The notes under the pieces: generated by a model | The model's database searches: none | What the model saw: the letters and a program-made list of their open reading frames with translations, nothing else | What the model was told of the DNA's origin: nothing | Part shown: one piece after another, positions 1 to 10,650 of the stretch | Position numbering within the stretch: position 1 is the first letter of the stretch | Layout: the number at the start of each line of letters is the position of its first letter | Source: Variovorax sp037204085 | GTDB taxonomy: Bacteria; Pseudomonadota; Gammaproteobacteria; Burkholderiales; Burkholderiaceae_C | Length of the DNA stretch: 64,000 bases | Assembly (NCBI RefSeq): GCF_037204085.1 | Contig: NZ_JBBCBW010000010.1 | Location: 1-64,000, forward strand | Direction of reading: 5' to 3' | Program-made: the position numbers and the translations under genes

Positions 1-99
1 GCGAAATAAAGGAGGAGCCGAAGGCGGGGGACATTCGCGGAGGGGAGTACCCGGTGGCCTGTGCACACGCCCTGAACAGCGGCGCGTAGGAACGCTGAC

Positions 100-837
100 A
101 TGAAGCGCGACCTCCCCTCCCTCGCGCTCTATGCGCAAGTCAAGGATCACATCTCCCGCAAGATCCAGGACGGCACCTGGCCCGCCGGCCACCGCCTGCC
201 CTCCGAAAGCGAATTGGTTGCGCAGTTCGGCATTTCCCGCATGACCGTGAACCGCGCGTTGCGCGAGTTGATGGAACAGGGCCGCATCGTGCGCATGGCC
301 GGTGTTGGCAGCTTCGTCGCCGAGAACAAGCCCCAGTCCACGTTGCTGCAGATCGCTAACATTGCCAGCGAAATCCGCCAGCGCGGCCATGACTACCGCT
401 GCGAGATGCTTGCAGTCGAACGCATTGCCGCTTCGCCCGACGTGGCGGCCTGGCTCGACATGCGCGCAGGCACCTCGGTGTTCCACAGTGTTTGCCTGCA
501 CCTGGAGAACGACACCCCGGTGCAGCTCGAAGAACGGTACGTCAATCCGCAGGTCGTGCCCGATTACCTCGAGCAGGACTTTGCCGCCGTTGCCCCCAGC
601 GAATATTTGGTGCGCAACGTGCCCTTCGACCAGATCGAACACGTCGTCGATGCCGTGCTGCCCACCGCCGAGCAGGCGAGCCGCCTCGTGATGGAACCCA
701 CCGACCCCTGCCTGCTGCTCACGCGCCGCACATGGACGCGCAACACGCCCGTCACCTGGGTGCGGTGCCTTCATCCCGCTTCGCGCTACAGCCTCGGCAG
801 CCGATTCAAAGCCGACGGCAACCCGTCGTTCGGCTGA
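100..837 (+). CDS. hutC: Histidine utilization repressor HutC (GntR family)
   Basis: 245-residue GntR-family regulator of the HutC subfamily. An N-terminal winged helix (about residues 8-75, with SRMTVNRALREL as the recognition-helix region and a VGSF wing) is followed by a UTRA-type ligand domain of about 140 residues. HutC proteins repress hut genes and are released by urocanate. The gene lies 41 nt before a HutC-type operator and the hutH start, the usual arrangement. The ATG at 100 gives the normal family length. Product is clear; the inducer is inferred from the family. Confidence 0.95.
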   Translation: MKRDLPSLALYAQVKDHISRKIQDGTWPAGHRLPSESELVAQFGISRMTVNRALRELMEQGRIVRMAGVGSFVAENKPQSTLLQIANIASEIRQRGHDYRCEMLAVERIAASPDVAAWLDMRAGTSVFHSVCLHLENDTPVQLEERYVNPQVVPDYLEQDFAAVAPSEYLVRNVPFDQIEHVVDAVLPTAEQASRLVMEPTDPCLLLTRRTWTRNTPVTWVRCLHPASRYSLGSRFKADGNPSFG

Positions 838-877
838 TTTTTTTGTCGCGGAAACCGTAGGTCTTCTCTCGCAACCA

Positions 878-891
878 CTTGTATAGACAGG
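878..891 (+). promoter_or_regulatory. Probable HutC operator upstream of hutH
   Basis: CTTGTATAGACAGG is an imperfect dyad (CTTGT/ACAGG) holding GTATAGAC, which matches the GT-N-TA-N-AC consensus described for operators of the GntR/HutC subfamily. It lies between hutC and hutH and ends 5 nt before the hutH ATG, so bound repressor would also cover the leader where the ribosome loads. Binding is inferred from motif and position. Confidence 0.7.
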
Positions 892-896
892 TTCAT

Positions 897-2450
897 ATGC
901 CAACAAACAATCACGCTCCCGCCACCCTGACTCTCACGCCCGGCAAGGTGGACCTCGCCATGCTGCGCCGCATCCAGGCCGGCGGCGTGCGGCTGGCGCT
1001 CGACCCGTCGGTGCAGGACGGCATGGCGCGCGCCGAAGCGGCGGTGCGCCACATCGTCGACAACGACCAAGTGGTCTACGGCATCAACACCGGCTTCGGC
1101 AAGCTCGCGAGCACGCGCATCGGCAACGACCACCTGGCCGACTTGCAGCGCAACCTCGTGCTCTCGCACAGCGTGGGCACGGGTGAGCCGCTGGCTGCGC
1201 CGGTGGTGCGCATGGTGCTGGCCACCAAGGCGGTGAGCCTGGCGCGCGGCCACTCGGGGGTGCGGCCCGCGCTGGTCGATGCCTTGCTGGCGCTGTTCAA
1301 TGCAGGCGTCATGCCGCGCATTCCGTGCAAGGGCTCGGTTGGCGCATCGGGCGACCTCGCGCCGCTCGCGCACATGGCTTGCGTGCTCATCGGCGAGGGC
1401 GAGGCAACCACTGCCGACGGCACCGTCGTCAGCGGTGCCGAGGCCATGCGCCTCGTCGGCCTGGAGCCCTTCGTGCTCGGCCCCAAGGAAGGCTTGGCGC
1501 TGCTCAACGGCACGCAGGTGTCGACCGCCCTCGCGCTCGCCGGGCTGTTCGGCGCCGAAGACGTGTTCGCCTCGGCGCTGATGTCGGGTGCGCTCTCGCT
1601 CGAGGCTATCCAGGGTTCGATCAAGCCCTTCGATGCGCGCATTCACGCAGCGCGCGGCCAGCCGGGGCAAATTGCGGTGGCGGGCGCGGTGCGCACGCTG
1701 CTCGAGGGCAGCGAGATCGTGCCGTCGCACGCAGCGTGCGGCCGCGTGCAAGACCCGTACTCGGTGCGCTGCATTCCGCAGGTCATGGGCGCCTGCCTCG
1801 ACAACCTCGCGCATGCTGCGCGCGTGCTGGTGATCGAGGCCAATGCCGCGTCGGACAACCCGCTGGTCTTTACCGACACAGGCGAAGTGATTTCGGGCGG
1901 CAACTTCCACGCCGAGCCGGTGGCCTTTGCGGCCGACATCATCGCGCTGGCCGTGAGCGAGGTCGGCGCCATTTCCGAGCGGCGCATCGCTCTCTTGCTC
2001 GACACCGGAATTTCGGGCCTGCCGCCGTTCCTGGTGCGCGACGGCGGCCTGAACTCGGGCTTCATGATTGCGCAGGTCACGGCGGCCGCGCTCGCTTCGG
2101 AGAACAAGTCGCTCGCGCATCCCGCCAGCGTCGACAGCCTGCCCACTTCGGCCAACCAGGAAGACCATGTGTCCATGGCCACCTTCGCGGCACGGCGCCT
2201 CGGCGACATGGTCAACAACACCGCAGTCGTGGTCGGCATCGAAGCCATGGCCGCAGCGCAAGGCATCGAACTCAACCGAAACCTCAAGAGCTCGCCCCTG
2301 GTCGAAACCGAATTCGCCAACATCCGCCAGAAGGTCGCTTTTCTTGAAACCGACCGCTACCTCGCGCCCGACATCGAAGCCATGCGCCAGTGGGCACTGA
2401 AGGCCGAGTTGCCCGCCGCGCTTTTGAACATCCTGCCCAGCCACGCCTGA
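897..2450 (+). CDS. hutH: Histidine ammonia-lyase
   Basis: 517 residues. Deaminates L-histidine to trans-urocanate, the first step of histidine catabolism. The Ala-Ser-Gly triad that cyclises to the MIO cofactor is at residues 150-152 in GSVGASGDLAPLAH. The conserved FHAEP, EVGAISERR and TSANQEDHVSM blocks are also present. I chose the ATG at 897 over the in-frame TTG at 879, because the TTG lies inside the HutC operator and adds six residues with no family match. hutU follows after 26 nt with a good AAGGAG site, so the two are probably cotranscribed. Confidence 0.96.
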   Translation: MPTNNHAPATLTLTPGKVDLAMLRRIQAGGVRLALDPSVQDGMARAEAAVRHIVDNDQVVYGINTGFGKLASTRIGNDHLADLQRNLVLSHSVGTGEPLAAPVVRMVLATKAVSLARGHSGVRPALVDALLALFNAGVMPRIPCKGSVGASGDLAPLAHMACVLIGEGEATTADGTVVSGAEAMRLVGLEPFVLGPKEGLALLNGTQVSTALALAGLFGAEDVFASALMSGALSLEAIQGSIKPFDARIHAARGQPGQIAVAGAVRTLLEGSEIVPSHAACGRVQDPYSVRCIPQVMGACLDNLAHAARVLVIEANAASDNPLVFTDTGEVISGGNFHAEPVAFAADIIALAVSEVGAISERRIALLLDTGISGLPPFLVRDGGLNSGFMIAQVTAAALASENKSLAHPASVDSLPTSANQEDHVSMATFAARRLGDMVNNTAVVVGIEAMAAAQGIELNRNLKSSPLVETEFANIRQKVAFLETDRYLAPDIEAMRQWALKAELPAALLNILPSHA

Positions 2451-2476
2451 ACACACCGATCAAGGAGAACCTCGCC

Positions 2477-4195
<1,719 letters not shown>

Positions 4196-4240
4196 CCCGG
4201 AGTGAAGCAGTAAGACGAAGGTAGAAAGAAAAAACGCGCC

Positions 4241-4261
4241 GATTCCCACTCAGTGGGAATC
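4241..4261 (+). promoter_or_regulatory. 10-bp perfect palindrome, candidate IclR operator
   Basis: GATTCCCACT-C-AGTGGGAATC is a perfect 10-bp inverted repeat around one base, between hutU and the IclR-type gene. IclR proteins bind palindromes of this size near their own promoters, so autoregulation is the simplest reading. No U-tract follows, which argues against a terminator. Confidence 0.6.
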
Positions 4262-4336
4262 AAGGCTTGGACGTGGGAACGGCGGACAAGATACTGCACG
4301 CCGCACCCACTTTTCGACCTCTCGCGACCGCTCCCG

Positions 4337-5068
4337 ATGACGCCGCCCGAAGCTTCTGCCCACAACGACCGAGCCCTGCTGGTGCTGTCGGTGCTGGCGC
4401 AGAGCAAGGCGGCCATGTCGGCCGCCGAGCTGATGCAGGCCACCGGCCTGTCGCAGAGCACGCTGTACCGGCAGATCGCCACGCTGCGGCGCTGGGGCTT
4501 CGTCATGGAGGCCGAAGGGCGCTACTCGCCGGGGCCGGTGAGCGTGCAGCTTGCGACCGGCTTCGACGGCAACTCCGACCTCGTGTTGGCGGCGCGCGCC
4601 GACATGCGCGCGCTCGCGCAGCAGAGCCGCGAAAGCGTGGCGCTGATCACGGCCGTGAACGACCGCGTGGTGTGCCTGGAGATGATCGACAGCGAACAGT
4701 CGCTGCGCTGTTCGTTCGACCGCGGCCGCAGCGTGCCGGCGCGCGACGGCGCCAGCGCCAAGTGCCTGCTGGCCCACATGCCGACCGACCAGCGCGATGC
4801 ACTGCTCGACGCATTCGGCGAAAGCCCCGAGCGCCGCGCACAGCGTGCCGCAGAGCTCGATGCGATTCGCGAAGCCGGCCATGCCGTGACGCATGGCGAG
4901 GTCGATGCCGGCGTGTGGGGCGCGAGCGCACCGGTGCTTGCATCGGGCCGGCGCCTGCGGGGCGCGATCACGCTCATGGCCCCGCTCACGCGTGTCGAGG
5001 GCATGGAAGCTGCATTGCTGCACATGACCGTTGTCACGGCGGCACGCATTTCACGCGCGCTGCAGTAG
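4337..5068 (+). CDS. IclR-family transcriptional regulator
   Basis: 243 residues. N-terminal winged helix (about residues 9-70; SAAELMQATGLSQSTLYRQIATL carries the HTH) and a C-terminal IclR effector domain with RESVALITAVNDRVVCLE and ASAKCLLAHM. I chose the ATG at 4337. The in-frame ATG at 4253 begins inside the palindrome at 4241-4261 and adds 28 residues with no family match. It sits between hutU and an amino-acid transporter pair, so it probably controls the hut or transporter genes. The ligand is unknown. Confidence 0.88.
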   Translation: MTPPEASAHNDRALLVLSVLAQSKAAMSAAELMQATGLSQSTLYRQIATLRRWGFVMEAEGRYSPGPVSVQLATGFDGNSDLVLAARADMRALAQQSRESVALITAVNDRVVCLEMIDSEQSLRCSFDRGRSVPARDGASAKCLLAHMPTDQRDALLDAFGESPERRAQRAAELDAIREAGHAVTHGEVDAGVWGASAPVLASGRRLRGAITLMAPLTRVEGMEAALLHMTVVTAARISRALQ

Positions 5069-5124
5069 TCGGCCACGCTGCACGAAATTTTTCTTTCTTT
5101 CTTTCAACTCACGGAAGCCTTCAC

Positions 5125-5877
5125 ATGAACACCCGCCGCACCCTCATTGCCGCCGCACTCTCCAGCCTTGCCTTCTTCGGCTTTGCCGCCACCGCGCAAG
5201 CGCAGGGCGAGCCGCTGCGCGTGGCCACCGATGCCACCTTTCCGCCGATGGAGTTCGTCGAGAACGGCAAGCGCACGGGCTTCGACGTGGAGTTGGTCGA
5301 AGCGATCGGCAAGACGCTGGGCCGCAAGATCGAATGGATCGACATCGACTTCAAGGGCCTGGTGCCGGGCCTCATCTCCAAGCGCTTCGACATGGCCGTG
5401 TCGGCCATCTACATCACCGACGAGCGCAAGAAGGTCGTCGACTTCACGGTGCCCTACTACGCGGGCGGCCTGGTGGTGATGGTGAAGGACGGCAACACCG
5501 CCATCAAGACCCCGGCCGACATCAACGGCAAGAAGGTCAGCGTGCAGGTTGGCACCAAGTCGGTCTCCTACACCAAGGAAAAGTATCCGCAGGTGCAGTT
5601 GATGGAAGTCGAGAAGAACCAGGAGATGTTCAACCTGGTGGACATCGGCCGCGCCGATGCGGCCGTGACCGGCAAGCCCGCCGCCTACCAGTACGTGCGC
5701 ACGCGCGGCGGCCTGAAGGTGCTGCCCGAGCAGATCACCACCGAGGAATACGGCATGGCCATCCGCAAGGACACGCCCGAGCTCACCAAGGCCGTGAACG
5801 GCGCCATCGAGAAGCTCAAGGCTGATGGCACCTATGCGCAAATCGTCGCGAAGTGGTTCAACGCCAGCGCGAAGTAA
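5125..5877 (+). CDS. Polar amino-acid ABC transporter, periplasmic binding protein
   Basis: 250 residues. A signal peptide of about 26 residues ends in ATAQA, followed by a family 3 solute-binding fold (PLRVATDATFPPMEFVENGK, GFDVELVEAIGKTLG, GLVPGLISKRFDMAVSAI, EYGMAIRKD). It delivers an amino acid, by context histidine or urocanate, to the permease encoded 12 nt downstream. The ATG at 5125 is the only start that gives a clean signal peptide. The substrate is inferred from position inside the hut cluster. Confidence 0.92.
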   Translation: MNTRRTLIAAALSSLAFFGFAATAQAQGEPLRVATDATFPPMEFVENGKRTGFDVELVEAIGKTLGRKIEWIDIDFKGLVPGLISKRFDMAVSAIYITDERKKVVDFTVPYYAGGLVVMVKDGNTAIKTPADINGKKVSVQVGTKSVSYTKEKYPQVQLMEVEKNQEMFNLVDIGRADAAVTGKPAAYQYVRTRGGLKVLPEQITTEEYGMAIRKDTPELTKAVNGAIEKLKADGTYAQIVAKWFNASAK

Positions 5878-5889
5878 CCCGGTCGGCTC

Positions 5890-6558
5890 ATGGATCTCGA
5901 TTTCTCGCCGGTCTGGCAAGGCTGGCCCGACCTGCTGCGCGGTGCGCTCGTCACGGTAGAAATTACCGCCTGCGCGCTTGCTCTCGGCTGCGTGCTGGGC
6001 CTCGTGGTCGGCATCGGGCGGCTCAACCCGAAGCGGCGTTGGCTCTACGGCCTATGCACGGCCTATGTGGCGGCGATTCGCGGCACGCCGCTGCTGGTGC
6101 AGCTGTTCATCTTGTTCTTCGGTCTGCCGCATTTCGGCATCCTGCTGCCGGCCTTCCTGTGCGGCGTGCTGGGGCTGGGCGTGTACTCGGGCGCGTATGT
6201 GTCGGAGATCGTGCGCGGCGCCATCCAGTCGATCGACAAGGGCCAGACCATGGCGGCCCAGTCGCTGGGCATGACACCCGCCACGGCGATGCGCGAGATC
6301 GTGCTGCCGCAGGCCGTGGTGCGCATGATCCCGCCGCTGGGCAACGAGTTCATCGCGCTCATCAAGAACTCGGCACTGGTGTCGCTGCTCACCATTCACG
6401 ACGTGATGCATGAAGGGCAGAAGATCATCAGCGTGTCCTACCGCTCGCTGGAGGTGTACCTTGCCATCGCGCTCGTGTACTTCGTGCTCACGGGCACGAT
6501 GACGCTGGTTCTCAGGCACTTCGAGCAGAAGCTGCGGCAAGGCGGGCTGATGCGATGA
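5890..6558 (+). CDS. Amino-acid ABC transporter permease
   Basis: 222 residues, HisM/GlnP type. About five membrane segments and the EAA loop for ATPase contact (REIVLPQAVVRMIPPLGNEFI, about residues 136-156). A single permease gene suggests a homodimer. Its stop overlaps the hutD start (ATGA at 6555-6558). No ATP-binding subunit gene is found anywhere in the hut cluster, so the ATPase must come from another locus. Substrate probably histidine or urocanate. Confidence 0.92.
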   Translation: MDLDFSPVWQGWPDLLRGALVTVEITACALALGCVLGLVVGIGRLNPKRRWLYGLCTAYVAAIRGTPLLVQLFILFFGLPHFGILLPAFLCGVLGLGVYSGAYVSEIVRGAIQSIDKGQTMAAQSLGMTPATAMREIVLPQAVVRMIPPLGNEFIALIKNSALVSLLTIHDVMHEGQKIISVSYRSLEVYLAIALVYFVLTGTMTLVLRHFEQKLRQGGLMR

Positions 6559-7124
6559 ACGTGGTTCGCTTTTCCCGCACCGAGCTCCCGGCCAAACCCT
6601 GGAAGAACGGCGGCGGCACCACGCAGGAAATCGTCAGCTGGCCCGAGGGCGCGGGACTCGACGACTTCAGCTGGCGCGCGAGCATCGCGACCATCGCGGC
6701 GCCGGGGCCGTTCTCGGTGTTCGAAGGCGTCGACCGCAGCATCATGCTGCTCGAAGGCGACGGCGTGCGGCTGTTCACGCCCGACGGGCGAACGGACCAC
6801 CGGCTCGACGCACCGCACCGGCCGTTCACTTTCAGCGGCGACGAGGCGATCGATTGCGCGCTGCTCGGCGGTGCGTCGAACGACTTCAACATCATGGCGC
6901 GGCGCGGCCGGTGGCGCGCCGAAGTGCAGGTGCTTGCCGAGCCCTCGGTGGTGGAGCCCGCGCCGCACGGCGTGCTGCTTGCGCTGCGCGGCACATGGCG
7001 TCTGAACGGCGAGGCGCGCGCCGAGGGCGAGGGCGTGTACTGGGCCGAAGACGCGCAGGCATGGCAAGCCGTGCCGGAGGAAGAAGGCGCGCGGCTGGCG
7101 GCGGTTCGCATCGTGCCGGCGTAA
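6555..7124 (+). CDS. hutD: HutD family protein
   Basis: 189 residues, bicupin HutD fold. Recognisable blocks are PWKNGGGTTQEI near the N-terminus, FSWRASIATI, and FEGVDRSIMLLEGDG. In Pseudomonas, HutD is required for full growth on histidine and is proposed to limit pathway flux by binding formylglutamate; its exact biochemical role is unsettled. It overlaps the upstream permease by 4 nt and is followed by hutI after 24 nt. Confidence 0.93.
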   Translation: MNVVRFSRTELPAKPWKNGGGTTQEIVSWPEGAGLDDFSWRASIATIAAPGPFSVFEGVDRSIMLLEGDGVRLFTPDGRTDHRLDAPHRPFTFSGDEAIDCALLGGASNDFNIMARRGRWRAEVQVLAEPSVVEPAPHGVLLALRGTWRLNGEARAEGEGVYWAEDAQAWQAVPEEEGARLAAVRIVPA

Positions 7125-7148
7125 GCTCTGGAATACCGAAAGAGACCC

Positions 7149-8399
7149 ATGACATCCGCAACCTCGTTCCCCTCGGCCGATGGCCTCTGGACTGGCCTTC
7201 GCCTGGCGCCCGATGCGGCGCCGGGCATAGTGCCCGAAGCGGCTGCTGATGCCGCCATCGCGGTGGCAGGGGGCAAGGTCCGCTGGGTAGGCGCACGCCA
7301 GGCGCTGCCCGCCGAATTTGCCGGCCTTGCACCGCACGACGGCGGCGGCGCGCTCGTCACGCCGGGGCTGGTCGATTGCCACACCCACCTGGTCTACGGC
7401 GGCCAGCGTGCCAACGAGTTCGCGATGCGGCTCGCAGGGGCCAGCTACGAAGAAGTGGCCAAGGCGGGCGGCGGCATCGTCTCGTCGGTGCGTGCCACGC
7501 GCGAAGCCGATGAAGACACGCTCTTCGCGCAAGCCGCGCCCCGGCTCGAGCAATTGCTGGCCGACGGCGTCTGCGCCATCGAAATCAAGTCGGGCTACGG
7601 CCTTTCGCTCGAGCACGAGCGCAAGCAACTGCGTGTGGCGCGGCGCCTTGGCGAGGCCTACGGCGTAACCGTGCGCACCACCTTTCTCGGCGCGCATGCG
7701 CTGCCGCCCGAATACGCAGGCCGCAGCGGCGACTACATCGACCTTGTCTGCAGCCAGATGCTGCCCGCGCTCGCGGCCGGAGGGCTGGTCGATGCGGTGG
7801 ACGTGTTCTGCGAACGCATCGCGTTTTCGCTGGCCGAAACCGAGCAGGTCTTCAAGGCCGCCCAAGCGCTGGGCCTGCCGGTCAAGCTGCACGCAGAGCA
7901 GCTCTCCGACATGGGCGGCGCGGCGCTCGCTGCACGCTACGGTGCGCTTTCGTGCGACCACATCGAGCACCTGTCGGCCGAGGGCATCGAAGCCATGCGC
8001 CGGTCGGGCACCGTGGCCGTGCTGCTGCCCGGCGCCTACTACACGCTGCGCGACACGCACCTGCCGCCCATCGAGGCGCTACGCGCCGCCGGCGTGCCGA
8101 TGGCCGTGTCGACCGACCACAACCCCGGCACATCGCCCGCGCTGAGCTTGCTGTTGATGATGAACATGGCATGCACGCTGTTCCGCCTGACCGTGCCCGA
8201 GGCGCTGGCCGGCGTTACGGTGCACGCGGCGCGTGCGCTGGGCCTGCAGGACACGCACGGCGCCATCGCCGCAGGCATGCCCGCCAACTTCGTGCTGTGG
8301 AACGTGCGCGAAGCGGCCGAGCTGGCCTACTGGTTCGGCCAGCGCCCGGTGCGCACCGTGGTTCGGCAGGGCCGCATTGCCGTGGGAGCCGCCGCATGA
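7149..8399 (+). CDS. hutI: Imidazolonepropionase
   Basis: 416 residues, amidohydrolase superfamily. Hydrolyses 4-imidazolone-5-propionate to N-formimidoyl-L-glutamate. Metal-ligand and family motifs are visible: VDCHTHLVYGGQRANEF (HxH), SGYGLSLEHERKQLR, VKLHAEQLSDMGG, CDHIEHLS, and STDHNPGTSP with the conserved Asp. The stop overlaps the start of hutF by 4 nt. Third step of the hut pathway. Confidence 0.97.
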   Translation: MTSATSFPSADGLWTGLRLAPDAAPGIVPEAAADAAIAVAGGKVRWVGARQALPAEFAGLAPHDGGGALVTPGLVDCHTHLVYGGQRANEFAMRLAGASYEEVAKAGGGIVSSVRATREADEDTLFAQAAPRLEQLLADGVCAIEIKSGYGLSLEHERKQLRVARRLGEAYGVTVRTTFLGAHALPPEYAGRSGDYIDLVCSQMLPALAAGGLVDAVDVFCERIAFSLAETEQVFKAAQALGLPVKLHAEQLSDMGGAALAARYGALSCDHIEHLSAEGIEAMRRSGTVAVLLPGAYYTLRDTHLPPIEALRAAGVPMAVSTDHNPGTSPALSLLLMMNMACTLFRLTVPEALAGVTVHAARALGLQDTHGAIAAGMPANFVLWNVREAAELAYWFGQRPVRTVVRQGRIAVGAAA

Positions 8400-9781
8400 C
8401 GCGCACGCTGTTTGCAGCCGACGCATTGCTGCCCGATGGTTGGGCCAGCAACGTGCTCTTGACGTGGAACGATGCCGGCCAGCTCACGCAGGTGCGGTCC
8501 GCAGCTCAGCCGACAGCCGGCGCGCAGGTAGCAAACGGCCCCGTGATCCCCGGCATGCCCAACCTGCATTCGCACGCCTTCCAGCGCGCCTTTGCGGGCC
8601 TCACCGAACACCGCGCAGAGCAGCACGACAGCTTTTGGAGCTGGCGCACGCTGATGTACCGCTTTGCCGCGCGTCTCGGGCCGCAGCACATGGAAGCCAT
8701 TGCCACCTGGCTCTATGCCGAAATGCTCGAGGCCGGCTACACCAGCGTGTGCGAGTTTCAATACGTGCACCACGATGCCGACGGCCGCCCTTATGCGGAC
8801 GATGCGACGCTGAGCCTCGCGCTGCTGCGCGCCGCGCAAAAGGTGGGCATCGGCTTCACGCTGCTGCCGGTGCTCTACCAGACCAGCGGCTTCGGCGGCC
8901 TGCCGCCCAACGAAGGGCAGCGCCGTTTCATCCGCTCGACCGATTCGATGCTGCGCCTGCTCGAGGCGCTCAAGCCCGTGTGCGATGCACAGGGCGCGCG
9001 GCTGGGCCTTGCGCCGCACTCGCTGCGCGCCGTGCCCCCCGATGCCCTGCGTGAAGCCGTGACGGGCCTCGAAGCCATCGACTCCGCCGCGCCGATCCAC
9101 ATCCACATTGCCGAGCAGACCAAGGAAGTCGACGATTGCATGGCCTGGAGCGGCCAACGCCCGGTGGCCTGGCTGCTCGACCATGCGCCGGTCGATGCGC
9201 GCTGGTGCCTCGTGCATGCCACGCACATGGACATGGCCGAATACGAGCGTGGCGCAAAGAGCGGCGCGGTGGCGGGCTTGTGCCCCACCACCGAAGCCAA
9301 CCTCGGCGACGGCATCTTCGACTTTTCAGCATGGCGCCACCACGGCGGCGCCTGGGGCGTGGGCTCCGACAGCCATGCCACCGTGAACGCGGCCGAAGAG
9401 CTGCTGATGCTCGAATACAGCCAGCGCCTGGGCAAGAGGCAGCGCAACGTCGGCGCGAGCACGGCGCAGCCGCACGTGGCCACCGCGCTCACGCTCGAAG
9501 CGGTGCGCGGCGGCGCGCAGGCCGCGGGCCGGCCCATCGGCGGGCTGGCGGTCGGGCAGCAAGCCGATTTCGTCGTGCTCGACGCCGCGCAGCTCGCGCT
9601 GCAGGGCTTGCCAGCGCCCGACATGCTGTCGTCGCACGTCTTTGCCAGCCACCGCACTTCGGCCATCGACACCGTGTGGGTGGCGGGCCGGCCGCGCGTG
9701 CAGGCGGGCCGCCACGCATTGCACAACGAGGCCGCCGCCGCATTCGTCGCCGCGCGCGGCCAGCTTCTTCTGGAAAATTGA
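8396..9781 (+). CDS. hutF: Formimidoylglutamate deiminase
   Basis: 461 residues, amidohydrolase superfamily. Removes ammonia from N-formimidoyl-L-glutamate to give N-formyl-L-glutamate. Motifs include PNLHSHAFQRAFAGLTEHR (HxH), SVCEFQYVHHD, HIHIAEQTKEVDDC, LCPTTEANLGDG and GSDSHATVN. The ATG at 8396 overlaps the hutI stop (ATGA). HutF with HutG defines the five-step Pseudomonas-type route, which releases two ammonia and formate. Confidence 0.96.
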   Translation: MTRTLFAADALLPDGWASNVLLTWNDAGQLTQVRSAAQPTAGAQVANGPVIPGMPNLHSHAFQRAFAGLTEHRAEQHDSFWSWRTLMYRFAARLGPQHMEAIATWLYAEMLEAGYTSVCEFQYVHHDADGRPYADDATLSLALLRAAQKVGIGFTLLPVLYQTSGFGGLPPNEGQRRFIRSTDSMLRLLEALKPVCDAQGARLGLAPHSLRAVPPDALREAVTGLEAIDSAAPIHIHIAEQTKEVDDCMAWSGQRPVAWLLDHAPVDARWCLVHATHMDMAEYERGAKSGAVAGLCPTTEANLGDGIFDFSAWRHHGGAWGVGSDSHATVNAAEELLMLEYSQRLGKRQRNVGASTAQPHVATALTLEAVRGGAQAAGRPIGGLAVGQQADFVVLDAAQLALQGLPAPDMLSSHVFASHRTSAIDTVWVAGRPRVQAGRHALHNEAAAAFVAARGQLLLEN

Positions 9782-9786
9782 GCCCC

Positions 9787-10602
9787 ATGAGTTTCACCAC
9801 CACAGAACCCGCATTCCGCTTTCGCCAGGGCACGCGTCCCTTGCTCATCTCCATGCCGCACGTCGGCACCTACGTGCCGCCCGCGCTGGCCGCCCGCTTT
9901 ACCGAAGAGGCGCGCCATGTGCCCGACACCGACTGGCACCTCGAGCGGCTCTACGACTTTGCCGACGAACTCGGCGCCTCGGTGCTCGTTGCCACGCACT
10001 CGCGCTACGTGATCGACCTGAACCGTCCGCCGGACGGCGCAAGCCTGTACCCGGGCCAGAGCGTCACCGGCCTGTGCCCCGTCGACACCTTCGACGACAC
10101 GCCCGTCTACGCATCCAGCGACGATCTGCCTGGCGACGAAGAAGTCGCCGCTCGGCGCGAAGCGGTCTGGCGCCCGTACCACCAGCAACTGCAGGCCGAG
10201 CTCGACCGCCTGAAGGCCGCACACGGCACCATCGCGCTGTGGGACGCCCATTCGATCCGCTCGGTGCTGCCGCGCTTCTTCGAAGGCAAGCTGCCCGACC
10301 TGAACCTGGGCACCGGCAACGGCACGAGCTGCGACCCGGCGCTGGCGGCCACGCTGCTCAGCATCGCCGAATCGGCCACCGGCTACACCGGCGTGCTCAA
10401 CGGCCGCTTCAAGGGCGGCCACATCACACGCCAGTACGGCAACCCGGCCGCCGGGGTGCACGCGGTGCAGCTGGAAATGACGCAGTCGAGCTACATGCAG
10501 GAGAAGCTGCCCTTCGACTACCTGCCTGAGGTGGCGGCGGGCGTGCAGCCGCATGTGCGGCGGATGATCGAGGCGGTGCTGGCATTCGTCGAAAGCCGCT
10601 AA
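9787..10602 (+). CDS. hutG: N-formylglutamate deformylase
   Basis: 271 residues, N-formylglutamate amidohydrolase family. Produces glutamate and formate, the last step of the pathway. Conserved blocks: LLISMPHVGTYVP, DTDWHLERLYDFA, VIDLNRPPDG, LWDAHSIRS, NGRFKGGHITRQYG and VQLEMTQSSYM. It starts 5 nt after hutF. It ends the hut operon; the next gene, metH1, begins 48 nt later and belongs to another pathway. Confidence 0.96.
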   Translation: MSFTTTEPAFRFRQGTRPLLISMPHVGTYVPPALAARFTEEARHVPDTDWHLERLYDFADELGASVLVATHSRYVIDLNRPPDGASLYPGQSVTGLCPVDTFDDTPVYASSDDLPGDEEVAARREAVWRPYHQQLQAELDRLKAAHGTIALWDAHSIRSVLPRFFEGKLPDLNLGTGNGTSCDPALAATLLSIAESATGYTGVLNGRFKGGHITRQYGNPAAGVHAVQLEMTQSSYMQEKLPFDYLPEVAAGVQPHVRRMIEAVLAFVESR

Positions 10603-10650
10603 AGCACTGACGGCCGCGAGGGGCAGCCCCGCTTCCTACAATCGGGACCT

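Noticed and set aside
1..99. Possible 3' end of an upstream gene
   Set aside because: Frames 2 and 3 are open for about 30 codons, but neither end resembles a known protein; too short to call.
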